Shown: positions 9,153-17,909 of the stretch, piece by piece | How positions within the stretch are numbered: position 1 is the stretch's first letter | How the letters are laid out: every line of letters begins with the position of its first letter | NCBI GenBank assembly: GCA_963727245.1 | Contig: CAVSFO010000008.1 | Coordinates: forward strand, 1-53,343 | Length of the DNA: 53,343 bases | Direction of reading: 5' to 3' | Source of the DNA: JBKQVT01 sp963727245 | GTDB taxonomy: Bacteria > Planctomycetota > Planctomycetia > Pirellulales > Thermoguttaceae | Position numbers and translations under genes: made by a program | Notes under the pieces: model-generated | What the model saw: only the letters and a program-made list of their open reading frames with translations | Told to the model about the DNA's origin: nothing | The model's database searches: none

Positions 9153-9822
9153 CGGCTGACCTCCGCTCCATCCACTGGCTCACGGCAAGTGCCGCGCAGG
9201 CCAAGAGGATCGAGAGCCCAACCAACCGCCACGCCTGGCCCAGGCCATCCGGCCTTGACGAAAGACTGTAGATTGCCAGGGGGATGGTGCGGGTCTGGCC
9301 CTCGATATTACCGGCCACCATGATCGTGGCGCCGAACTCGCCGAGGCTGCGGGCGAAGGCCAAAACGGCGCCGGCGATCACTCCGCGCCGTGCCAACGGC
9401 AGGCTCACGGTCAGAAAGGCTCGCCAGCGGCTGGCCCCGAGGCTGCGGGCGGCCATTTCCAGCCGTGGATCGACCGCCTGGAAGGCCAGGCGCATCGCCC
9501 GCACCGCCAGGGGGAAACTCATCACGGCCGAGGCGACCGCCGCCCCCAGCCAGGTGAAGACGATCTTCAGGCCGAACCATGAGAACAGCGCGGCGCCCAG
9601 CGGCCCGCGGGGGGCAAAGGCCGTCAACAGCAGATAGCCCACCACGACCGGCGGCAATACCAGCGGCAGATTCAGCGCCGTCTCGAAGAGCCACTTGCCG
9701 GGAATCTTCCAGCGGGCCAGCACGTAGCCGGCGGCAATCGCAAACGGCATGCCCGCCAAGGTCGCACAGACGGCGACCTGGAGGCTGAGCCGCAGCGCTG
9801 TCCATTCTTCAACGGTCAACAT
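9139..9822 (-). CDS. modB: molybdate ABC transporter permease ModB
   Basis: 227-residue inner-membrane permease with about five to six transmembrane helices and the typical segment PPVVVGYLLL near the N-terminus. The cytoplasmic EAA loop that contacts ModC reads EMAARSLGASRWRAFLTVSL (about residues 140-160), followed by FARSLGEFGATIMVAGN, diagnostic for ModB. Its ATG overlaps the modA stop by one base, so translation is probably coupled. Together with modA and modC it imports molybdate for the nitrogenase cofactor. Confidence 0.93.
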   Translation of the reverse strand: MLTVEEWTALRLSLQVAVCATLAGMPFAIAAGYVLARWKIPGKWLFETALNLPLVLPPVVVGYLLLTAFAPRGPLGAALFSWFGLKIVFTWLGAAVASAVMSFPLAVRAMRLAFQAVDPRLEMAARSLGASRWRAFLTVSLPLARRGVIAGAVLAFARSLGEFGATIMVAGNIEGQTRTIPLAIYSLSSRPDGLGQAWRLVGLSILLACAALAVSQWMERRSADDAP

Positions 9823-10619
9823 CAGGGTTTCGCGTCGGGGTCGGCCGGAAGGACAAAGAAGCCATGCTTCTCGAACACCTTGGCGGCCTCCGGAGAGGCC
9901 AGGTAGCGGTAGAACGACTCGGCCGCCTCGCGGCCGGCTCCGTGGGTCAACAGGACGAGGGGATAGCGGACCGGGCCGGTGAGCTTCTCGGAAATGTCGC
10001 AGGCCGCCTTGACCTTCCTGCTGATCGCGGCATCGGTGGCGTAGACGATTCCCGCCTCGGCCGCGCCGGTTTCGACGTAGGCCAGCGCCTGGCGAACGTC
10101 GGCGCCGGCGACGATCTTACTCTTGAGCTGGTCCCAGAGCCCGAGCTTCTCCATTGCCCGTTTCGCGTACTTCCCGACGGGGACCGAGGCCGGATCGCCG
10201 ACCGCCAGGTGTTTGACCGTCTCCGCCGCAAGGTCGCGGGGGGTGCGAAGCTTGAGTGTCGATTCGGCCGGGACGATAATCACCAACCGGTTGCCGAGAA
10301 GGTCGCGCCGCCGGTTTTCCGCGGCGTGCTTCGCCACGTAGTCGGCCCACTGGGAATCGGCCGAAAGAAAGATGTCGGCGTCCGCCCCATGGACGATCTG
10401 CTGGGCCAAGGTGGACGAAGCGGCGTAGTTCGTATGGACATCGATGCCCGACGCTTGTTGGAATCGGGACTTGATGTCGTCCATTGCGTCGGTCGCGCTG
10501 GCGGCCGCGAAGACGAGGACCGCCTCGCGCGGTTTGGCGACGGTCTTTCCACCGCAGCCTGCCAATCCGCCCAGCAGCAGAATGAGTCCCGCCAGGTTGG
10601 TTACGACCGATCGCTTCAC
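9822..10619 (-). CDS. modA: molybdate-binding lipoprotein ModA
   Basis: 265 residues from a GTG start at 10619, chosen because TTTGGAGGTAGC lies just upstream and because a lipoprotein signal begins there: VKRSVV, a Leu/Gly core and the lipobox LAGC. The mature part is a type II periplasmic binding protein (LVFAAASATDAMDDI, then NYAASSTLAQQI, then a late VAGADVRQALAYVETGAAEA segment), as in ModA. It captures molybdate at the outer face of the inner membrane. A longer upstream frame exists but runs through the palindromic repeats and is not credible. Confidence 0.92.
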   Translation of the reverse strand: MKRSVVTNLAGLILLLGGLAGCGGKTVAKPREAVLVFAAASATDAMDDIKSRFQQASGIDVHTNYAASSTLAQQIVHGADADIFLSADSQWADYVAKHAAENRRRDLLGNRLVIIVPAESTLKLRTPRDLAAETVKHLAVGDPASVPVGKYAKRAMEKLGLWDQLKSKIVAGADVRQALAYVETGAAEAGIVYATDAAISRKVKAACDISEKLTGPVRYPLVLLTHGAGREAAESFYRYLASPEAAKVFEKHGFFVLPADPDAKP

Positions 10620-10634
10620 GCTACCTCCAAAGTA

Positions 10635-10718
10635 TTCCGCGCACGCCGTGTGCGGAAATGCGGCACACGGCGTGTGCCGGATACTATGTGCGGAGAAGCG
10701 GCACACGGCGTGTGCCGG
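10635..10718. repeat. three tandem palindromes between mop and modA
   Basis: A hairpin-forming palindrome, CGGCACACGGCGTGTGCCGG, occurs at 10661-10680 and 10699-10718. A variant with the same CAC-GCC-GTG core lies at 10635-10657. They sit between the mop stop and the modA ribosome binding site. They could be intergenic mobile REP-like units or act on the processing of the mod transcript. Confidence 0.75.
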
Positions 10719-10725
10719 ATACATC

Positions 10726-10935
10726 CTAATCGACGGCAAGGATGACGTTGCTGGCCTTGATGACCGCGTAGACTTTCGCCCCTTTCCGCAAGGCGAGACT
10801 CTCGACCGAGGACTTCGTAACAACCGCGACGATTTCGTGGCCGCCGGGAATTTCCACCACAACCTCGGCATTGACGGCCCCAACGGTTATATGCTTGACA
10901 GTGCCCGCGATGACGTTTCGTGCGCTAAGTTTCAC
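10726..10935 (-). CDS. mop: molbindin-type TOBE molybdate-binding protein (Mop)
   Basis: 69 residues forming a single TOBE/Mop domain: KLSARNVIAGTVKHITVGAV, then VVVEIPGGHEIVAVVTKSS and KVYAVIKASNVILAVD. Proteins of this size assemble into hexamers that bind and store molybdate in the cytoplasm. GTG start at 10935 with GAAGGAGT upstream. It sits between nifV and modA, so molybdate binding and uptake are genetically tied to nitrogenase assembly here. Confidence 0.92.
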   Translation of the reverse strand: MKLSARNVIAGTVKHITVGAVNAEVVVEIPGGHEIVAVVTKSSVESLALRKGAKVYAVIKASNVILAVD

Positions 10936-11029
10936 TGGACCACTCCTTCAAGGCGATTGACGTGGTTGAGCCGACCCTCCGCACGTAGCGAAGGACTGCC
11001 CGTAGTCATAACGCCGTTTTCGCGGCGCG

Positions 11030-12140
11030 TCAAGGAGTTGCGGCGGGGCTCGACGTCCTTCCGGCGACCGCCTGACGCCGGATGGCCGCGAGCAGGTCCA
11101 GGACTTCGTCGGGCGTTAACGCAACGCCGCAGCCAGCCAGCACGTGACGCACGGCTGCCGTGCCGGAGTGCTTGCCCAAGACGATTCTGCTGCCGGCGGC
11201 GCCGACCTCCTCGGGCGGGAAGGGTTCGTAGGTCCTGCGGTCGTCGAGGATACCGCGGACATGGATGCCCGATTCATGGCAGAAGACGCCCTGGCCGACC
11301 ACGGGTTTGGAGGCGGGAACAGGGCGTCGGGCCGCATCCGCCACCAGCCGGGACAGCCTCGCCAAGGCGCGGGTATCGACGCCCGGCGGTCGGCGGAGGC
11401 ACACGCGCAGTGCTATGGCGACCTCCTCCAGCGGGGCATTCCCCGCACGTTCTCCTAGCCCGTTGACGGTGACGTCCGCGCTTTGCACGCCGGCCTCGAA
11501 CGCCGCCAGCGTGTTGGCCGTCGCCATGCCCAAGTCGTTGTGTCCATGAAATCCCAACGGCAGGTTCGGCACGCTCGCGCAGGCTCGATACGGCCGCGTG
11601 CGTTCCCCATGGGCTCCAGACGCCGACGGTATCGGCCAGTCGAAAACGATCGACGCCCGCCGCCTTGGCGACCCGGGCACAGCGGACCAGGAAACTCGGA
11701 CTGGCCCGCGACGCATCTTGGGCGCCAACGGAAACGAAGGCAAAGTGTCGACGGGCCGCGTCGGCAAGCTGGCCCAACTGGTCCAGGACCCAACGCTTGG
11801 ACCTGTGGAGGAAGCGAAGTTGGATCGCCGAGACAGGCAGCGAGAAGTGGACTGCGTCTACCTCGCTTCGTCGCGCCAGGTCCAGGTCGCCGACGGTCGC
11901 CCGGCACCATGCCGTGAGCCGACAGGGAAGACCCAGCCGCGCGATGGCGCGGATCGCGTCGATCTCGTCGTCGCCCATGGCGGGCGTGCCCACTTCGAGT
12001 TCTGTGATGCCCGCCTCCGCCAAGGCCGCGGCGATGGCGAGTTTGTCGGCCCGTGAGAAGGCCACCCCCGGCGCCTGTTCCCCGTCGCGCAACGTGGTAT
12101 CGACCAGCCAGGCACGGGATCTGTGCAATGTGCGATCCAT
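11030..12140 (-). CDS. nifV: homocitrate synthase NifV (frameshift near 11578)
   Basis: Condenses acetyl-CoA with 2-oxoglutarate to homocitrate, the organic ligand of the FeMo cofactor. The N-terminal frame carries the DRE-TIM motif DTTLRDGEQAPGVAF (residues 14-28) and LEVGTPAMGDDEIDAI. The second frame carries the metal-binding HGHNDLGMATANTLAAFEAG, then NGLGERAGNAPLEEVAIAL and the C-terminal HESGIHVRGILDD. The switch occurs at a CTCGCGCAGG run around 11572-11582 and needs a small indel. Total about 369 residues, normal for NifV. The start is the ATG at 12140, 18 bp after the ferredoxin gene. Confidence 0.9.
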
Positions 12141-12158
12141 TTCAGCGCTGCCTCGCCC

Positions 12159-12461
12159 TTACGCCATGAGCAACTCGGGCACGGCCTGACCGGATTGCAG
12201 CGCGTCCAGAATCTGGTCGGCCTTCTCCTCGGTAAGCCCGAAGTACCACCACTCCTGAGGATAGATCACCAGGATCGGCCCCTTGTCGCAGACGTTCAGG
12301 CAACTGGTCGTCGACACGATGGCGTCGATGCCACGGTCGGCGATCTCGGTTTGCAGGTATTGGAGCAGCTCGGGCGCGCCCTTGCGGTTGCAGGATCCCT
12401 GCGGCTCGCCGTTGTTGCGGAAGCTGTTACAGAGGAAGAAGTGATACTGGGGTTTTTGCAT
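12159..12461 (-). CDS. thioredoxin-like [2Fe-2S] ferredoxin
   Basis: 100 residues from the ATG at 12461. A TTG at 12494 directly follows the nifB stop and is a poorer start. Four cysteines at 11, 24, 54 and 58 (FFLCNSFR, GSCNRK, TSCLNVCDKGP) give the C-x12-C-x29-C-x3-C pattern of the thioredoxin-fold [2Fe-2S] ferredoxins. Such proteins are often found in nif clusters, where they are thought to carry electrons or protect nitrogenase (the Shethna/FeSII-like group is related in role, not necessarily in fold). Here the role is inferred from the position between nifB and nifV. Confidence 0.88.
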   Translation of the reverse strand: MQKPQYHFFLCNSFRNNGEPQGSCNRKGAPELLQYLQTEIADRGIDAIVSTTSCLNVCDKGPILVIYPQEWWYFGLTEEKADQILDALQSGQAVPELLMA

Positions 12462-12494
12462 GGGATTTTGTCCTTTCGTGGTGGTGTGGACCAA

Positions 12495-13760
12495 TTACAT
12501 GCAGCCTTGGCCGCTTCCAGCGCAGCCGCTGCCGCAGCGATGTTGCTTCCGCATTGGGGAGCGGATTTCCACGCCGCCGTAGACGGCGTCGAGCCCCTCC
12601 TCGATCAGATTCTCCATGAAAATCAGCTTGATCCCGCACTCCGCCAGCACCGCGCGCGGCGCGTCGCCGGCGCTGGCCGCCAGCAACGCCCGGCAGTCGT
12701 GCAGGACTTCGGCCAGGTCCAGCCAGCGGTTGCGGCCGCCGCCGGGCGGGGGCGTGGGCCGGGTCTCGATCAGCCGGAAGCCCTGCTGGCCACGGCCGTA
12801 AATGGCCAGCCGTTGGGCCTCGCCGAGATGTTGATTCACGAGCACCCCTTCCCGCGTCGCCACGGCCACGAAGGGCCGGTCTTCGCCGGGATTCATTGGC
12901 GCCGCCGCCGCGTGGAGCAGGGCCAGTTCGACGCGCGCCGGAATGGGCTCGCCCAGCAGCCCCACGGCATCGGCCCGGCACCGCGTGCAGTGCTCCATCA
13001 TGGGCAGGTGCCGGGCGACTTCCGCCCGAATGGCGGCCACTTGGCCGGGGGACGGCGGTTCCAGGGAGCCCAGCGCGGTTCCCGCAACGGGATAGAGCGG
13101 CACGCAGTTGGCGATGTCCGCCCCCAACTCCGCCACCCGGCGTGCGACCTCGCGGCACGTGGTCGTCGTTGACGCCGGGGATGATGATCGTGTTGATCTT
13201 CACGGTGACGCTGCGTCGTTTCAGCAGGCCGATGGCTTCCGCCTGGCGCTGCCAAAGCAACTCGGCGCCGGAGCGGCCGCGATGGATCCGCTTGCCATCG
13301 CGGACCCAGGCGTAGATCTTGGCGCCGACTTCGGGATCGACCGCATTGACTGTCAGCGTGACGTGGCTGACGGCCAGCGCGGCCAGATTCCTCCGCGTAG
13401 CGCGACGCGGTCGAGCCCATTGGTGGCCACGCAGAGGAGCAATTCGGGGTGGCCCTGGCGCACCAGCCGCAGGGTTTCCAGGGTCCGCTCGGGGGTGGCC
13501 AGGGGGTCGCCCGGCCCGGCGATTCCCACCACCGCGATGCGCGGGTCCCGCTTGAGCACGTCCTCCAGGTAAGCGAGGGCCTGCGGCGGCGTGAGCACGG
13601 CGCTGGTCACGCCGGGGCGGCTCTCGTTGGCACAGTCGTAAATCCGCTTGCAGAAGTTGCACTGGATGTTGCACTCCGGCGCCACGGGAAGATGGATGCG
13701 AGCCAGCGTGTGCCGCACGCCGTCGTTGAAGCAGGGATGTCTCGAAAGGTCCAGCGGCAT
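12495..13760 (-). CDS. nifB: nitrogenase cofactor biosynthesis protein NifB with C-terminal NifX-like domain (two or more frameshifts)
   Basis: Radical SAM enzyme that builds NifB-co, the iron-sulfur precursor of FeMo-co. The N-terminus reads HPCFNDG, then the SAM cluster motif CNIQCNFC (C30, C34, C37). Homology then moves to a second frame (SHVTLTVNAVDPEVGAKIYA, VKINTIIIPGVNDDH) and to a third (AELGADIANCVPLYPV). The switch points are about 13389-13404 and 13151-13158, both beside GCG runs. The third frame continues into a NifX/NafY-like dinitrogenase iron-molybdenum cofactor domain (FVAVATREGVLVNQHLGEA) and a Cys/Gly-rich end. Total about 422 residues, normal for fused NifB. All key residues survive across the breaks, so sequencing error is more likely than inactivation. 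Confidence 0.9.
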
Positions 13761-13778
13761 GATCGTCCCTGGCGACTC

Positions 13779-15155
13779 CTACATGTAGCTGTAGCCGACC
13801 GGCGACGCGTCTTGCGATGCCTCAATCAGCGCGTTGGCGATGCGGTCGAACAACTGCTGCGCGCCGCGATAGCCGAGGTGCAGCAGTCGCGGGCCGTCCA
13901 CGCGATCGTGGATGGGAAACCCGACGCGGACCAGCGGGACCTTCAGCCGCCGCGCCAGGGCGTAGCCCTTGCTGCTGCCGATCAGCAGCTCCGGACGGAG
14001 ACCAACGGCCTGCTCCTCGATCTGGGCGAAATCGACGTCTTCCAGCACGAGCACGTCGCCGGCCAGGTCAGCCTCGACGGAGGCAAGCTGCTCCTTCAGG
14101 GAGCCGCTGCCGGTTCCCGAGGCGCACAGCGCGGGCGTGACGCCGATTTCCGCCAGCAGCGCGGCGATTCCCAAGACCAGGTCCTGCTCGCCGTAGACGA
14201 CGGCCCGCTTGTTGAACACGTATTTGTGGGCATCGACGTAGGCGTCGATCAACCGCCCTCGCTGCTCTTGGTAGTGTGCGGGGACGGGCCGGCCGCTGAG
14301 TTCTTCGAGGAGGTCGAAGAGCCGGTCGGTCTGCGTCACCCCCAGCGGCAGCGGCAGCGCATGGCAAGAGATGCCGAATCGCTCTTCCAGAACCTTGCCC
14401 GCGGTACGGCCCTCCTGCCACGCCGAGCCGAATTCGACCGTGGCCCGGCGCATGCCCATGCGGCGAATCGAATCCAGCGGAGTGCCGCCGGGCGGGATCC
14501 GCTGATACTCGGACCAGGCCGGACCATCCATCGTGTCGGAGTAATCGGGCAAAAGGATCGGCTCCAGGCCGAAGTCGAGGAAGACCGTCTTCAGCCAACG
14601 GAGATCGGCCGGCGAGACCATCGGTGCAATCACGTTGACGGCCTCGTGGCGCGGGCCCCCCTTGGCCAGGGCCTCGACCAGCGCCACCACGGTGGCGTGA
14701 TAGCCTTCCTCGTGGCTGCCCGAGTAGCTCGGCGTCGAGACGTGGACCACCTCGGGAAGAAGCGTATGGCCCTCGGCGACGATCTCGCGGAGATACATCG
14801 AGACGTCGTCGCCGATGGTCTCGGCCAGGCAGGTCGTGGCGATGCCGATCAGGCGGGGTGCGTATTGGCGGACCACGTTTTCCAGGCCGACCCGCAGGTT
14901 GTCCCGCCCGCCGAAGATGGCCGCCTCTTCGCTGAAGTTCGAGGAGGCGATATCCAGCGGCTCGCGGAAATGGCTGATCATGTAGCGGCGGATGTAGGTG
15001 GCGCAGCCTTGCGAGCCGTGCAGCAGCGGCATGGCCCCTTCCACGCCGCGGAAGGCCAGGCACGCCCCCAACGGGGCGCAGAGCCGGCAGGCGTCACGGG
15101 TCGCCGCCTTGGACGCCGATTCGGGCGGTCTCGGCGGGGCAACAACCTTGATCAT
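13779..15155 (-). CDS. nifN: FeMo-cofactor assembly scaffold NifN
   Basis: 458 residues. Beta subunit of the NifEN scaffold on which NifB-co matures before transfer to NifDK. The diagnostic N-terminal segment CAPLGACLAFRGVEGAMPLL plus HGSQGCATY is NifN rather than NifK, and TTCLAETIGDD holds the P-cluster-equivalent Cys. The start is the ATG at 15155 with GAAGGAGGCACTCC upstream. It overlaps the nifE stop by 4 bp (ATGA), so translation is coupled. It ends 18 bp before nifB. Confidence 0.93.
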   Translation of the reverse strand: MIKVVAPPRPPESASKAATRDACRLCAPLGACLAFRGVEGAMPLLHGSQGCATYIRRYMISHFREPLDIASSNFSEEAAIFGGRDNLRVGLENVVRQYAPRLIGIATTCLAETIGDDVSMYLREIVAEGHTLLPEVVHVSTPSYSGSHEEGYHATVVALVEALAKGGPRHEAVNVIAPMVSPADLRWLKTVFLDFGLEPILLPDYSDTMDGPAWSEYQRIPPGGTPLDSIRRMGMRRATVEFGSAWQEGRTAGKVLEERFGISCHALPLPLGVTQTDRLFDLLEELSGRPVPAHYQEQRGRLIDAYVDAHKYVFNKRAVVYGEQDLVLGIAALLAEIGVTPALCASGTGSGSLKEQLASVEADLAGDVLVLEDVDFAQIEEQAVGLRPELLIGSSKGYALARRLKVPLVRVGFPIHDRVDGPRLLHLGYRGAQQLFDRIANALIEASQDASPVGYSYM

Positions 15156-16516
15156 GGAGTGCCTCCTTCCTTCGACGTTCGCTTTCCCGCGCGGCAGAGT
15201 TTCCACACCGGCGACATCACCGAGCAGTGGACTTCACGCGCGAAGTTGAGCATCCCCTGAAAACCGGCCAGGGCGATCTTCCGCTCGTGGTTGTGATCGC
15301 AAAAGCCGATCCCCAGCTTGTAGGCGATGGGCCGCTCCTTCACGCCGCCGATGAGCAGGTCCGCCTCTTTTTCCTGAAGGAAGCGGGAAAGCTCCAGCGG
15401 GTTGGCGTCGTCGACGAGGATCGTGCCCTCGTCGCAAAGCTCGCGGAGCAGTTCGTAGTCCTCGCGATTACCGGTCTGCGAGCCGGCCAGCACGGTCCGC
15501 ATTCCCAAGGTCCGCAGCGAGCGGACCAGCGAGAAGGCCTTGAACGCCCCCCCCGTGTAGACCGCGGCCCGGCGGCCCTCCAACGCGCGACGATACTCGC
15601 GCAGCTCGGGCAGGATGGCCGCCACCTCGTTGCGGACCAGCTCCCGGCCACGCTCGGCGATGGTCCCGTCGCCGAAGTGATCGGCCACGTCGTAGAGGGC
15701 CTTCGACATGTCTTCCAGGCCGAAATAGGAGACGCGAAGAAAGGGGATGCCATATCGCTCTTGCATGGTGCGGGCCAGGTGCATCATCGATCCGGAACAT
15801 TGCACGACGTTGAGCTTGGCGCCGTGGGCGCGACGGATGGCGTCCACGCGGCCGTCGCCGGTGATGGTGGCCACCACTTCCACGCCCATCCGCTGGTAGT
15901 AGTCGCGGATCATCCACGTCTCGCCGGCGATGTTGAAATCGCCGAGGATGTTGATGCTGCGGCTGCCGATGCCATCCGTGGCGCCGGTGCCGACGAGCCG
16001 GGCCAGCCCGTCGCACGCCGCCCGGTAGCCGTCCTTCTTGCTGCCGCGAAAGCCTTCGCAATGGATCGGCAGCACGGGAATGCCCTTCTCGGCCTCGACG
16101 CGGCGGCAGACCGCGGCCACGTCGTCGCCGATCAGGCCGACGATGCACGTCGAGTAGATGAACGCCGCGTTGGGCCGGTAGCGGTCGATCAATTCGACCA
16201 GCGCCGCGTAGAGTTTCTTCTCGCCGCCGTAGATGACGTCTTTTTCCCGGAGGTCGGTGGAAAAGCTCATGCGGTGGAGTTCCGGCCCGGAACTCAGGGC
16301 GCCGCGGATGTCCCAGGTGTAGACGGCGCAGCCCACCGGTCCGTGAACCAGGTGGACGGCGTCGGCGATCGGGTAGAGAACCACCCGCGACCCGCAGAAC
16401 ACGCAGGCCCGCTGGCTCACCGCGCCGGCCAGGCTCTGCTTCTCGCAGGCCATGGCAAACGGCGCGGCCCCCTTCTCATGGATCTGCGGCTTGCGGGCTT
16501 CGAGGATTTCGATCAT
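15152..16516 (-). CDS. nifE: FeMo-cofactor assembly scaffold NifE
   Basis: 454 residues. Alpha subunit of the NifEN scaffold. Key segments are CVFCGSRVVLYPIADAVHLV with HGPVGC, FSTDLREKDVIYGGEKKLY, STCIVGLIGDDV and HCEGFRGSKKDGY. Together they identify NifE and separate it from NifD, because the cofactor-site Cys region reads VVQCSGSMMHLA and the Gln/His pair near Q191/H195 of NifD is absent. The ATG at 16516 shares one base with the nifK stop (TGATG). A longer upstream frame inside nifK is spurious. Confidence 0.93.
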   Translation of the reverse strand: MIEILEARKPQIHEKGAAPFAMACEKQSLAGAVSQRACVFCGSRVVLYPIADAVHLVHGPVGCAVYTWDIRGALSSGPELHRMSFSTDLREKDVIYGGEKKLYAALVELIDRYRPNAAFIYSTCIVGLIGDDVAAVCRRVEAEKGIPVLPIHCEGFRGSKKDGYRAACDGLARLVGTGATDGIGSRSINILGDFNIAGETWMIRDYYQRMGVEVVATITGDGRVDAIRRAHGAKLNVVQCSGSMMHLARTMQERYGIPFLRVSYFGLEDMSKALYDVADHFGDGTIAERGRELVRNEVAAILPELREYRRALEGRRAAVYTGGAFKAFSLVRSLRTLGMRTVLAGSQTGNREDYELLRELCDEGTILVDDANPLELSRFLQEKEADLLIGGVKERPIAYKLGIGFCDHNHERKIALAGFQGMLNFAREVHCSVMSPVWKLCRAGKRTSKEGGTP

Positions 16517-17898
16517 CACATCACCAACTCGAAGCTTTCTTCCGGGCTGCCGCGGTCCTTGTGGTCCAGCACCGCGTTGAGGATCATTTCCAGGAGGCGG
16601 ATCCCGCCCTGGTAGCCGGCCGTGGGAAAGTAACTGTGCCCCACGCGGTCGAGGATCGGGAACCCGTGGCGCACGAAGGGGATGTTTTCGTCGCGGGCGA
16701 TGTACTTCCCATAGGTGTTGCCGATGAGCAGATCGACCGGCTCCTGCTTGATCCACTGGTGCATGAGAAACATGTCGGCGGTGGCCCCTTGGCGGACTTT
16801 GGCCTCGGGGACGCGGCCGGCCAGCGCCGCCGCCGCGCGCTCCGTGAATCGTTTGCCCGGCGTCCCGGTGACGACGTAGACGGGCCGCATGTCGAGGTCC
16901 GTGAGGAACTCGACCAGCGAGACGAGTTGATCGGGGTCGCCCCAGAGCGCCACGCGCTTGCCGTAGAAGTACTGGTGCATGTCGGTCATCATGTCCAACA
17001 GCCGGCCGCGCTCCGCGTTGATTTCGGGGGGCACCTTGACGTGGGCCACGCTGCGGAGGGCATTGATGAAGCGGTCGGTCGCCCGCAGCCCCAGGGGCAA
17101 TTCCAGCACCCGCGTGGGGACTCGGCACTTCGCCTCCAACCGCCGCGCGGCGGGCTCGGACGCCGTCGGCCCCAGCGCGAAAGTGGCCTGGCTGGCCCCG
17201 GTCCGGCGCAGGGCGTCGATCGTCGTGCCGCCTTGCGGATAGAAGACGTGCCGGCCGGTCTGCGGGGCGTCCAGCACGTCGGACGTGTCGGGGAACATGA
17301 TCGTGGAAACCCCGAGCATGCCGGCCAGCCGCTTGATCTCGCGCATGTCGGCCGGCTCGACCCAGCCGGGGATGAGATTGATGGCCGCCGTGCGGGCCTC
17401 CGCCGGTTCGGCGAAGTAATCGACCATGGCCCGAACCATGCCGGCGAACCCCGTGACGTGCGAGCCGACATAGCTGGGCGTGTTGGTGTGGATGACAAAC
17501 TTGCCCGGCGGGATTTTTTTCTCGTCGCGTGCCTTGGCGATGATCTGGGGGATGTCGTCGCCGATGGTCTCGGAGAGGCAGGTCGTATGGACGGCGATCA
17601 CGTCGGGCGCGTAGACGGCGAAGATGTTTTGAATAGCCTGAAGGAGATTCGCCTGGCCGCCGAAGACCGAGGAGCCCTCGGTGAACGAGCTGCTGGCGGC
17701 CATGACGGGCTCCTTGTAGTGCCGCGTCAGCGCGCTGCGATGGTACGCGCAGCAGCCCTGCGAGCCGTGGCTGTGCGGCAGGCAGCGGTTGATCCCCAAG
17801 GCCGCGTACATGGCCCCGATCGGCTGGCAGGTCTTGGCGGGATTGACGGTGAGCGCCTTGCGATCGCGAACTTCCGCCGTGGTGTGTCGCAGCAACAT
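16516..17898 (-). CDS. nifK: nitrogenase MoFe protein beta subunit NifK
   Basis: 460 residues. Beta subunit of dinitrogenase. The P-cluster cysteines are present at C24 (KTCQPIGAMY), C49 (HGSQGCCAYH) and C107 (HTTCLSETIGDD), equivalent to C70, C95 and C153 of the Azotobacter protein. The protein lacks the roughly 45-50 residue N-terminal extension of group I NifK, the short form seen in group II/III enzymes, which agrees with the inserted form of NifD next door. The start at 17898 follows GAAGGAGAGGGGC, which itself begins at the nifD stop. Confidence 0.95.
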   Translation of the reverse strand: MLLRHTTAEVRDRKALTVNPAKTCQPIGAMYAALGINRCLPHSHGSQGCCAYHRSALTRHYKEPVMAASSSFTEGSSVFGGQANLLQAIQNIFAVYAPDVIAVHTTCLSETIGDDIPQIIAKARDEKKIPPGKFVIHTNTPSYVGSHVTGFAGMVRAMVDYFAEPAEARTAAINLIPGWVEPADMREIKRLAGMLGVSTIMFPDTSDVLDAPQTGRHVFYPQGGTTIDALRRTGASQATFALGPTASEPAARRLEAKCRVPTRVLELPLGLRATDRFINALRSVAHVKVPPEINAERGRLLDMMTDMHQYFYGKRVALWGDPDQLVSLVEFLTDLDMRPVYVVTGTPGKRFTERAAAALAGRVPEAKVRQGATADMFLMHQWIKQEPVDLLIGNTYGKYIARDENIPFVRHGFPILDRVGHSYFPTAGYQGGIRLLEMILNAVLDHKDRGSPEESFELVM

Positions 17899-17909
17899 GC
17901 CCCTCTCCT

